From the NCBI GenBank assembly GCA_964611805.1, contig CAZTBG010000089.1:1-5569 (forward strand): a stretch of 5,569 nucleotides of DNA, given 5' to 3'. Below are positions 1-5,160 of this stretch, piece by piece. Source of the DNA: W589 sp964611805. GTDB taxonomy: Bacteria; Chloroflexota; Dehalococcoidia; Dehalococcoidales; Fen-1064. The notes under the pieces were generated by a model, which worked only from the letters and a program-made list of their open reading frames with translations, had not been told where the DNA came from and made no database searches. Position numbers and translations under genes: made by a program. Numbering within the stretch: position 1 is the first letter of the stretch; the number at the start of each line of letters is the position of its first letter.

Positions 1-36
1 AAGGAGAGGGGGATACAGGGGGTGAGGTAGATACAC

Positions 37-75
37 AAGAGATTGCTTCGTCGCCTATGGCCCCTCGCAATGACA
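37..75. repeat. Palindromic dispersed-type intergenic repeat
   Basis: The outer arms ATTGC (42-46) and GCAAT (67-71) are perfect inverted repeats. They enclose a G/C-rich, partly self-complementary centre, and a TGACA tail follows the right arm. The layout GATTGCTTCG...CTCGCAATGACA resembles a class of short palindromic intergenic repeats I associate with many bacterial and metagenomic genomes. That resemblance comes from memory and is not verified here. Only one copy lies in this window, so dispersal cannot be shown from the sequence itself. Confidence 0.5.
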
Positions 76-158
76 GCAAGGGTGGGGGATAAGGGTTCTC
101 TTCCCTCGAGGAGAGGCGATTATGACGCTTTATTGTCTATGGCAATTAAATCATCATC

Positions 159-167
159 TGGTATAAT
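159..167 (+). promoter_or_regulatory. Extended -10 promoter of the 32-aa gene
   Basis: The sequence TGGTATAAT carries a consensus -10 hexamer (TATAAT, 162-167) preceded by the TGn extension. The -35 position at a 17-bp spacer (139-144, ATGGCA) is poor, as is usual for extended -10 promoters. Transcription would begin near 174, giving a leader of about 30 nt that contains the Shine-Dalgarno of the small gene. Confidence 0.6.
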
Positions 168-187
168 ATACTAAATGGGGGTTAACG

Positions 188-196
188 AAAGGAGGT
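188..196 (+). promoter_or_regulatory. Perfect Shine-Dalgarno of the 32-aa gene
   Basis: AAAGGAGGT is fully complementary to the 3' end of 16S rRNA. AGGAGG ends 8 nt before the ATG at 204, an optimal spacing. This is the strongest ribosome binding site in the window and is the main reason for accepting the very short ORF as a gene. Confidence 0.75.
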
Positions 197-203
197 CGGG
201 GAT

Positions 204-302
204 ATGTGTAAGACCTGCCGCAAACACCATCCGGAACTATATACCGATAAACCGGTTGCCAAACCGGAGAAAGCCAAGAAAGCATCTCCAAAGAAGAAGT
301 AA
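204..302 (+). CDS. 32-aa CxxC / lysine-rich small protein, unknown function
   Basis: I do not recognise this protein. It starts MCKTCRKHHPELYTDK and ends in a Lys/Ala/Pro tail (residues 16-32). Cys2, Cys5, His8 and His9 form a compact CxxC-x2-HH cluster that could hold one zinc or other metal ion. The protein has ten Lys and one Arg against three acidic residues, so it is strongly basic. The tail resembles disordered nucleic-acid-binding tails, so binding RNA, DNA or the ribosome is a reasonable guess but only a guess. It has no signal peptide or membrane segment. Support for a real gene is contextual: an extended -10 promoter about 37 bp upstream, a perfect Shine-Dalgarno at 8 nt, and a strong hairpin terminator beginning within 35 bp of the stop. 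It appears to be a monocistronic unit. It could instead be a leader peptide, but no downstream gene follows the terminator closely. Confidence 0.65.
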   Translation: MCKTCRKHHPELYTDKPVAKPEKAKKASPKKK

Positions 303-320
303 GCTTTCCATCTCTCCCGC

Positions 321-370
321 CTGTCGGCGACCGCAGAGGGGCAGGTCATGATGCCCCTCTTTTCTTTTCT
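321..370 (+). terminator. Intrinsic terminator after the 32-aa gene
   Basis: The perfect 9-bp inverted repeat AGAGGGGCA (335-343) / TGCCCCTCT (352-360) has an 8-nt loop and runs into the T-rich tract TCTTTTCTTTTCT. A smaller hairpin sits directly upstream: CTG(T)CGG, triloop CGA, then CCGCAG (321-336). It shares only two bases with the main stem. The pair ends the small transcription unit cleanly. Confidence 0.8.
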
Positions 371-374
371 CTTA

Positions 375-397
375 CCTCTACTTTGCTAAAGGAGAGG
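375..397. repeat. Near-perfect intergenic palindrome
   Basis: CCTCTACTTTG, a one-base centre, then TAAAGGAGAGG form an inverted repeat of 11 potential pairs, with one A-G mismatch and one G-T pair. It lies just downstream of the terminator T-tract. The right half shares the 11-mer AAGGAGAGGGG (389-399) with the first bases of the window (1-11), so it seems to belong to a family of purine-rich intergenic elements. No T-tract follows, so it is unlikely to be a terminator. Confidence 0.45.
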
Positions 398-405
398 GGT
401 TTATC

Positions 406-443
406 CTGAAGGATTCTCCCTGAAGGGTTCTCTCTGAAGGGGA
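406..443. repeat. 14-bp tandem repeat, about 2.7 copies
   Basis: The units CTGAAGGATTCTCC (406-419), CTGAAGGGTTCTCT (420-433) and the partial CTGAAGGGGA (434-443) follow one another with no gap. The first two match at 12 of 14 positions. A 14-bp period is not a multiple of three, and no gene covers the site. Confidence 0.7.
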
Positions 444-610
444 CCGAGGGGGAGGATTCAAAGCCGTGGGGGTAAGGTAGAAAAAAATATTACTAAAAGG
501 GGGTTGCCAGAAAGACCCGCAGGTGTTAAGGTAGAGTAAAATATCGGCTAACTGGAGGGGATTGACCGGCAGAATTGGTGATAATCCTGGCCCTTGAATT
601 TTTTATATTA

Positions 611-640
611 TCTTTACGTGCTATGTCTTTACCCGCTACG
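611..640. repeat. 15-bp tandem duplication upstream of 5S promoter
   Basis: TCTTTACGTGCTATG (611-625) is followed directly by TCTTTACCCGCTACG (626-640), with 12 of 15 positions identical. The second copy supplies the candidate -35 hexamer of the 5S promoter. The first copy would place the same sequence one and a half helical turns upstream, where a regulator or RNA polymerase contact could use it. Confidence 0.55.
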
Positions 641-656
641 TATAATGTGATAGAAT
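628..656 (+). promoter_or_regulatory. Candidate sigma-70-type promoter for 5S (and possibly clpC)
   Basis: TTTACC (628-633), a 17-bp spacer and TAGAAT (651-656) match the housekeeping consensus at 4/6 and 5/6. A second hexamer, perfect TATAAT (641-646), lies inside the spacer but has no good -35 partner, so two overlapping starts are possible. Transcription would begin near 653-663, about 95-100 nt upstream of mature 5S, implying a leader that is processed away. Confidence 0.5.
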
Positions 657-755
657 ACAAGAGGAAGGACGATGGCTTCTGCTGAAAAGAGAGCCTAGTG
701 ATAAATAAAGGGAGATTCGTCCGAGTATTACCGTAATTTTGAGAGGAGATAATAG

Positions 756-878
756 TTTCTTGGTGGTTTGTGCGAGGTGGTCCCACCCGTTCCCATCCCG
801 AACACGGCAGTGAAACGCCTCAGCGCAGACGATACTGAGGGGGCGACCCCTTGTGGAAAATATGTCACTGCCAGGAAG
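756..878 (+). rRNA. 5S ribosomal RNA
   Basis: This is the small RNA of the large ribosomal subunit. The core (about 772-820) is closely like bacterial 5S: GCGAGGTGGTCCCACCC, then CCCATCCCGAACACGG, then AGTGAAACGCC. The terminal helix pairs TTTCTTGG (756-763) with CCAGGAAG (871-878), and a G755-C879 pair could extend it by one. Length is about 123 nt, normal for the family. Ends are set by the terminal helix and could shift by a few bases. No 23S 3' end lies in the 755 bases upstream, so this copy is uncoupled from 23S and probably has its own promoter (628-656). A short T5 run (880-884) follows the terminal stem. It could give partial termination, but it is weak. Confidence 0.94.
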
Positions 879-946
879 CTTTTTCCTCTCTATGGCTATA
901 TCTGGTGTTGCGGGTATGATTTGGGGGCGGTAACAGGGAGGAAGAT

Positions 947-3418
947 ATGGCAAGCCGATTTGAGAAGTTTTCGGAAAGAGCACGAAGGGTGCTGACCCTG
1001 GCCCAGGAGGAAGCGCAGCATCTCAACCACAGCTACATCGGTACCGAGCATATCCTGCTTGGCCTGCTCCGCGAGGAGGAGGGGGTTGCTGCCAAGGTCC
1101 TCACTAACCTGAATGTTAGTCTGGGTAAGGTACGTTCTGGGGTAGAATTTATCATCGGCCACGGCGAGAAGCCAAGTACCGGTGAAATTGGGCTTACGCC
1201 CAGGGCGAAACGCGTCATTGAGCTGGCGATAGACGAGGCACGTAACCTGGGGCATAACTATATCGGTACCGAGCACCTGCTGCTGGGGTTGCTTCACGAA
1301 GGTGGCGGTGTTGCCGCCGGTGTGCTGGACAGCTTCGGTATCACACTGGAGCAGGTACGTAATGAAACGACTCGGATCCTCAGCCAGAGTGCTCCCAAAT
1401 CGCGGGTTAACCGTACCCAGAGCCGCACCCCGGCCCTAGACCAGCTAAGCGTTGACCTGACAGCCGCAGCCCGTGCTGGCAGACTTGACCCGGTCATTGG
1501 CCGCCACAAGGAGATTGAGCGTGTAATCCAGATACTCAGTCGGCGGACGAAAAATAACCCGGCCCTTATCGGTGAGCCTGGTGTGGGTAAAACGGCAATT
1601 GTCGAGGGCCTGGCCCACCGGATTGCTGCCGGTGATGTCCCTGAAACCCTGGAGGGCAAGCGGCTGGTAACGCTGGACATGGCTGCCGTGGTCGCCGGAA
1701 CGAAGTACCGGGGCGAGTTCGAGGAGCGGCTGAAGAAGATTATCGACGAGATAAAGACCGCCGGTAACTGCGTTCTGTTCGTTGACGAGTTTCACACCAT
1801 CGTTGGCGCTGGTGCTGCCGAAGGGGCGGTCGATGCCGCCAGCATCCTCAAGCCATCACTGGCGCGGGGACAGTTACAGGTTATCGGCGCCACCACTCTG
1901 GATGATTTCCGTAAATACGTTGAGCGAGACGCCGCTCTGGAGAGACGCTTCCAGCCAATCCTGGTTGAGGAACCGACTGTCGAAGAGACAATGGAGATTC
2001 TCCGCGGTATTAAGGAGCGCTACGAGGAGCATCACAAGCTGGAAATCAGGGACGAGGCACTGAGCGCTGCGGCGACACTCGCCTCACGTTACATTCCTGA
2101 CCGTTTTCTGCCTGATAAGGCTATTGACCTGATTGATGAAGCAGCCTCTCGGGTAAGAATCCAGCGTCGGAGCACGCCAATCACACTCAAAGAAGCGCGA
2201 CGTTTGATTGAGAGTGTCCGTAAGGAAAAGGAAACAGCACTGGCAGCACAGCAGTATGACTATGCTGCAGAGAAGCGCCAGCAAGAGATACAGATTGAGG
2301 AGAAGATAAAGGGACTGGAGAAGGAGTGGCAGGACGAGCAGGAGCAGGAGAAGCCAGAGGTCACCCCGGAAGATATTGCTCAAGTGGTCAGCATGTGGAC
2401 TGGAATCCCGGTGACACAACTGGGTGGCGACGAGACAGCACGGTTGCTGCATATGGAGGAGGCACTGCATAAACGCATCGTTGGCCAGGATGAAGCGATT
2501 GACACGATTTCTAAAGCGGTGAGGCGGGCTCGGGCAGGACTCAAGGACCCGAGGCATCCCATCGGTAATTTCATCTTTCTCGGGCCGACCGGCGTCGGCA
2601 AGACGGAACTGGTCAGGGCACTGGCTGAGTTCATGTTCGGCAGTGAGGACTCGCTGATTCGACTCGATATGTCCGAGTATATGGAGAAACACACCGTGTC
2701 CCGGATGGTCGGGGCGCCGCCAGGGTATGTCGGCTATGACGAGGGCGGGCAGTTGACCGAAGCCGTCAGGCGGAAGTCGTATTGCTGCATCCTGCTTGAT
2801 GAGATTGAGAAGGCCCACCCTGATGTCTTCAACATCCTGCTCCAGATATTTGATGACGGCCATCTGACAGATGCCAAGGGCAGGCGGGTTGACTTCCGTA
2901 ACAGTATCATTGTCATGACGAGTAATATTGGGGCAGAACTTATCCGGAAGGGAACGACTATTGGCTTCACTTCTCGTACTGATGAAGGAAAGGTACAGCA
3001 GCAGTCATACGAGCGGATGAAGGAAAAGCTTCTTGCCGAGGTGAAGAAGACCTTCCGTCCTGAGTTCCTCAACCGTATCGACGGTATGGTGGTCTTCCAT
3101 CCGCTGAGCAAGGAACACATCCGCAGCATAGTTGACCTGATGTTGCAGGTAACAATTGAACAGCTTGCCGAGAAAGACGTAAAGCTGGAGATTACCGAGG
3201 CGGCTAAGGACCTGCTCGGTGAGAAAGGTTTTGACGAGGTCTTCGGGGCACGGCCGTTGCGCCGTACTATCCAGGATATGGTTGCCGATAAGCTGTCGGA
3301 GGATCTGTTACGCGGCAGGTTCAGGAGCGGTGATAATATTGTTGTCGATGCCGTAGACGGAGAAATCGTGGTAAATCCACAGGCCGTCGGTGCGCTTGCC
3401 GGGGATGAAGATTCCTAG
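947..3418 (+). CDS. clpC: ATP-dependent Clp protease ATP-binding subunit ClpC
   Basis: A cytoplasmic Hsp100/AAA+ unfoldase that threads substrates into the ClpP peptidase. The 823-aa length is typical. Two Clp N-terminal repeats (about 5-150) carry paired IGTEH(I/L)LLGLL motifs with Glu34 and Glu109. The first AAA+ domain has Walker A GEPGVGKT (209-216), Walker B VLFVDE (276-281, followed by FHT where LHT is usual) and arginine fingers in LERRF (331-335). The middle domain (about 405-485) has a UVR-like AAQQYDYAAEKRQQE segment typical of ClpC and not ClpB. The second AAA+ domain has Walker A GPTGVGKT (546-553), Walker B ILLDE (615-619), sensor 1 MTSN (657-660), Arg710 and sensor 2 GARPLRR (767-773). 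IGF (672-674) matches the ClpP-docking loop. The ATG is backed by GGGAGG (936-941) and the canonical MASRFEKFSERARRVL start. It lies 68 bases after 5S; I found no CIRCE or CtsR site. A terminator follows. Confidence 0.97.
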   Translation: MASRFEKFSERARRVLTLAQEEAQHLNHSYIGTEHILLGLLREEEGVAAKVLTNLNVSLGKVRSGVEFIIGHGEKPSTGEIGLTPRAKRVIELAIDEARNLGHNYIGTEHLLLGLLHEGGGVAAGVLDSFGITLEQVRNETTRILSQSAPKSRVNRTQSRTPALDQLSVDLTAAARAGRLDPVIGRHKEIERVIQILSRRTKNNPALIGEPGVGKTAIVEGLAHRIAAGDVPETLEGKRLVTLDMAAVVAGTKYRGEFEERLKKIIDEIKTAGNCVLFVDEFHTIVGAGAAEGAVDAASILKPSLARGQLQVIGATTLDDFRKYVERDAALERRFQPILVEEPTVEETMEILRGIKERYEEHHKLEIRDEALSAAATLASRYIPDRFLPDKAIDLIDEAASRVRIQRRSTPITLKEARRLIESVRKEKETALAAQQYDYAAEKRQQEIQIEEKIKGLEKEWQDEQEQEKPEVTPEDIAQVVSMWTGIPVTQLGGDETARLLHMEEALHKRIVGQDEAIDTISKAVRRARAGLKDPRHPIGNFIFLGPTGVGKTELVRALAEFMFGSEDSLIRLDMSEYMEKHTVSRMVGAPPGYVGYDEGGQLTEAVRRKSYCCILLDEIEKAHPDVFNILLQIFDDGHLTDAKGRRVDFRNSIIVMTSNIGAELIRKGTTIGFTSRTDEGKVQQQSYERMKEKLLAEVKKTFRPEFLNRIDGMVVFHPLSKEHIRSIVDLMLQVTIEQLAEKDVKLEITEAAKDLLGEKGFDEVFGARPLRRTIQDMVADKLSEDLLRGRFRSGDNIVVDAVDGEIVVNPQAVGALAGDEDS

Positions 3419-3464
3419 GCGTTAATGAGAGCCATGAGGTTCAGAAGGGGCGGGGAAACCCAAT

Positions 3465-3491
3465 AAAGGGTGGAAACGCCCTTTTCTTTTT
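3465..3491 (+). terminator. Intrinsic terminator of clpC
   Basis: AAAGGGT (3465-3471) pairs with GCCCTTT (3478-3484) around the loop GGAAAC, and the tract TTTTCTTTTT follows. A competing stem, GGGCG (3448-3452) with CGCCC (3477-3481), could form a larger structure over the same T-tract. Either form separates clpC from the biotin carrier operon. Confidence 0.8.
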
Positions 3492-3499
3492 GGTAAAAT
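3491..3499 (+). promoter_or_regulatory. Candidate extended -10 promoter of the sodium-pump operon
   Basis: TGGTAAAAT has the TGn extension plus a 5/6 match to TATAAT, and it resembles the TGGTATAAT seen at 159-167. It overlaps the end of the clpC terminator T-tract. Transcription would start near 3506, about 32 nt before the TTG start of the carrier gene. No good -35 is visible, so the call is tentative. Confidence 0.4.
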
Positions 3500-3537
3500 T
3501 AGCCTAATTTAGAGTAGCTGATACGAAAGGAGTTGCA

Positions 3538-3759
3538 TTGGCACAGGAGATAATAGAGGCCCCGATAACGGGTACTGTGATTAGCATAGAAGTCAGTGTT
3601 GGAGACAAGGTGGCAGAGGGTGATGTCCTTCTCTATATCGAGTCGATGAAGATGGAGAATCCGATTCTGGCGCCAGTGGATGGTACTGTTACCGAGATAA
3701 AGGTCGCCGTAGAGCAGGTGGTCGAGACGGGAGACCACCTGACGACTATAGAGTACTGA
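3538..3759 (+). CDS. Minimal biotin carboxyl carrier protein (biotin/lipoyl attachment domain)
   Basis: This 73-aa protein is essentially one biotinyl domain. It carries biotin on Lys38 of the signature ESMKMEN (35-41), on the hairpin turn of a flattened beta barrel, with matching half-motifs APITGTV (8-14) and APVDGTV (45-51). It lacks the Ala/Pro-rich linker and N-terminal region found in MmdC/GcdC-type carriers. The start is TTG, 5 nt after the Shine-Dalgarno AAAGGAG (3526-3532); no ATG lies in a usable position. It is the first gene of an operon with oadG- and oadB-like genes, so its likely job is to bring carboxybiotin from a carboxyltransferase to the membrane decarboxylase. Small free-standing BLAP-type proteins of this size also serve other carboxylases, so a shared role is possible. 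A biotin ligase must act on it; none is in the window. Confidence 0.92.
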   Translation: MAQEIIEAPITGTVISIEVSVGDKVAEGDVLLYIESMKMENPILAPVDGTVTEIKVAVEQVVETGDHLTTIEY

Positions 3760-3760
3760 T

Positions 3761-3777
3761 TGGGTCGGGTTGGCCCA
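3761..3777 (+). other. Small intergenic hairpin between carrier and oadG genes
   Basis: TGGGTC (3761-3766) pairs with GGCCCA (3772-3777), including one T-G pair, around the loop GGGTT. It begins 2 nt after the carrier stop codon and lacks a T-tract, so it is not a terminator. It could stabilise the 3' end of a processed carrier message or adjust the ratio of carrier to membrane subunits. Confidence 0.35.
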
Positions 3778-3799
3778 CTTCGTGAGATAGGAGTGCCGG

Positions 3800-3943
3800 A
3801 TGATAGACTGGGGCTTGGTAGCCAAGGTTGCCGGTGCCGGATTTGGTGTGACTATGCTTGTCCTGACGTTACTTTCGGTAATTGTCTGGCTGGTGGGCCT
3901 GGTTACGCGTGAGTCAGAGTCCCAGGGTGAAGAGAAAAAATAG
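3800..3943 (+). CDS. oadG: OadG-like gamma subunit of sodium-pump decarboxylase
   Basis: A 47-aa protein (MIDWGLVAKVAGAG...) with a short N-terminal head, one hydrophobic membrane helix (about residues 10-35) and a charged tail ESESQGEEKK. This is the plan of OadG/MmdD/GcdD gamma subunits, which anchor the complex and link the soluble carboxyltransferase to the beta subunit. It is shorter than the roughly 80-aa OadG of enteric bacteria and lacks the longer metal-binding, Pro-rich C-terminus. Sequence identity alone is weak for so small a protein; the call rests on topology and on its place directly before oadB. The ATG follows TAGGAG (3788-3793) at 6 nt. Its TAG stop abuts the GTG of the next gene with no gap, so the two are probably translationally coupled. 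It is too short for most gene callers. Confidence 0.8.
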   Translation: MIDWGLVAKVAGAGFGVTMLVLTLLSVIVWLVGLVTRESESQGEEKK

Positions 3944-5089
3944 GTGTTTGGTCTGTATGAGAGCGCCTTCGGGGCGTTGACCTGGGGAAATATCGTAATG
4001 CTCCTTATCGGGGGGTTCCTCATGTATCTTGGTATCGCCAGGAAGATGGAGCCCCTCTTACTTGTGCCTATCGGCTTCGGTGTGCTCCTGATCAATCTGC
4101 CTCTGGGCGGGCTGATGGAGGTAGGAGCTGATGGCGAACCCATCGGCCTGCTTGCCTGGGTGTTCCGTGGGGGTATCACTACCGAGCTTATCCCTGCCTT
4201 TATATTTCTCGGGCTGGGGGCCATGACCGACTTCGGCCCCCTGATTGCTAATCCAAAGACTCTCATACTTGGTGCCGGGGCACAATTTGGCGTCTTCTTC
4301 GCTCTGATTATTGCCTTGCTGGTAGGGCGGGCATTTCCGGATTTTCTGGACATCGGCATTAAACAGGCGGCAGCCATCGGTATCATCGGTGGGGCTGATG
4401 GCCCGACAGCGATTTTCACGGCCACCGAGCTTGCCCCCAAGCTGGTAGGTGTCATTGCGGTATCTGCCTACACCTATATGGCACTTGTTCCCATTATCCT
4501 GCCACCCGTTATTCGCCTGTTAACTACGAAGGAGGAGCGTGCTATCTACATGAAGCCGCAACTACGGAAGGTATCGAAGAGGGAAAAGCTGTTGTTCCCC
4601 ATTGTCGGTGCCGCCGTTATTATTCTGCTGGTGCCGCGGTCAGCGCCGCTCATTGGCATGTTCATGTTCGGTAATCTGTTGGCAGTTTCCGGTGTCACCG
4701 AACGGCTGGCCGATACTGCCGCCAACGCCTTTATGAATATCCTGACCATCCTGCTGGGACTCAGCATTGGTGCTTTTATGAGTGCTGAGAGCTTCTTGCA
4801 GGGAGAAAGCCTGGTAATACTGGGGCTGGGAATAATCGCCTTCGCTACTTCAGCGGCTGCCGGTATCCTGCTGGCCAAGCTAATGAACCTGTTCCTTAAG
4901 GAGAAGATTAACCCGATGATAGGCGCTGCCGGCCTTTCTGCGGTACCCATGGCCTCGCGGGTGGTGCAGGTGATGGGACTGAAAGCCAATCGGCGGAACT
5001 ATCTGCTGATGCATGCCATGGGACCGAACATTGCTGGTGTTATCGGTACTGCTACCGTGGCCGGGGTGTTCCTGGGGATATTGGGGTAG
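3944..5089 (+). CDS. oadB: Sodium-ion-translocating decarboxylase beta subunit (OadB/MmdB/GcdB family)
   Basis: An integral membrane protein of 381 aa, normal for the family. It decarboxylates carboxybiotin on the carrier protein and uses the energy to export Na+. About ten hydrophobic segments are visible (starting near 14, 36, 80, 107, 135, 165, 213, 233, 262, 288 and 355, some re-entrant). Signature motifs are GAMTDFGPLIANP (92-104), IIGGADGPTAIF (147-158) with Asp152 as the expected Na+/proton residue, and NPMIGAAGLSAVPMASR (323-339). In that last motif Asn323, Gly327, Ser332 and Arg339 keep the spacing of the functional Asn373/Gly377/Ser382/Arg389 of Klebsiella OadB. The C-terminal LLMHAMGPNIAGVIGTA (354-370) is also typical. 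The GTG start directly follows the oadG stop; upstream GTGAAGAG gives a modest ribosome site. The substrate (oxaloacetate, methylmalonyl-CoA or glutaconyl-CoA) cannot be told from this subunit, and no alpha subunit is present here. Confidence 0.95.
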   Translation: MFGLYESAFGALTWGNIVMLLIGGFLMYLGIARKMEPLLLVPIGFGVLLINLPLGGLMEVGADGEPIGLLAWVFRGGITTELIPAFIFLGLGAMTDFGPLIANPKTLILGAGAQFGVFFALIIALLVGRAFPDFLDIGIKQAAAIGIIGGADGPTAIFTATELAPKLVGVIAVSAYTYMALVPIILPPVIRLLTTKEERAIYMKPQLRKVSKREKLLFPIVGAAVIILLVPRSAPLIGMFMFGNLLAVSGVTERLADTAANAFMNILTILLGLSIGAFMSAESFLQGESLVILGLGIIAFATSAAAGILLAKLMNLFLKEKINPMIGAAGLSAVPMASRVVQVMGLKANRRNYLLMHAMGPNIAGVIGTATVAGVFLGILG

Positions 5090-5160
5090 TTAGCCGCCGA
5101 TATAACTCACTTGATTACTCTCTATTTAATTTAGTTCTTTTCTTTTAGTATCTGCAGGCA

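Larger units (their letters stand above)
371..610. other. Gene-free G/A-rich intergenic stretch
   Basis: No supportable ORF lies on either strand between the small-gene terminator and the 5S promoter. The stretch holds the palindrome at 375-397, the 14-bp tandem repeat, and two related decamer motifs, GGTAAGGTAGA (471-481) and GTTAAGGTAGA (525-535). A third relative, GGTGAGGTAGA, is at 21-31. It is marked by runs of G and GGGGGA-like purine tracts. It looks like an accumulation of decayed dispersed repeats, not a decayed gene. Confidence 0.5.

Noticed and set aside
98..115. Hairpin CTCTTC...GGAGAG around CCTCGAG
   Set aside because: It is a short stem with a mismatch and no T-tract. It probably reflects the purine/pyrimidine bias of the repeat-rich flank.
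672..698. Eight-codon ORF (MASAEKRA) in the 5S leader with GAGGA upstream
   Set aside because: It is too short to separate from chance, and the leader is expected to be processed from the 5S precursor.
744..755. 12-mer AGGAGATAATAG shared with 3545-3556
   Set aside because: One copy is in the 5S leader and the other is within the coding start of the carrier gene. The flanks do not match, so chance is the simplest explanation.
526..786. 86-aa ORF on the minus strand upstream of and into 5S
   Set aside because: It overlaps the 5S gene and its promoter, has low-complexity composition, and shows no recognisable domain or ribosome site.
879..946. CIRCE or CtsR operator upstream of clpC
   Set aside because: Neither the TTAGCACTC-N9-GAGTGCTAA palindrome nor the GGTCAAA heptad repeat is present. 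TATGAT (915-920) lacks a usable -35.
2084..2863. 259-aa ORF on the minus strand inside clpC
   Set aside because: It lies wholly antisense to a well-conserved clpC. The Leu-rich run is the complement of the glutamate/glutamine-rich middle domain.
3499..4455. 318-aa ORF on the minus strand
   Set aside because: It is the antisense of the carrier, oadG and oadB genes. The Pro/Ser/Ile-rich composition is what antisense of a membrane protein gene gives.
5090..5160. Terminator after oadB
   Set aside because: The stretch has T-rich runs, but no stable G/C stem precedes them. The GTTA/TAAC arms near 5089-5105 pair too weakly.
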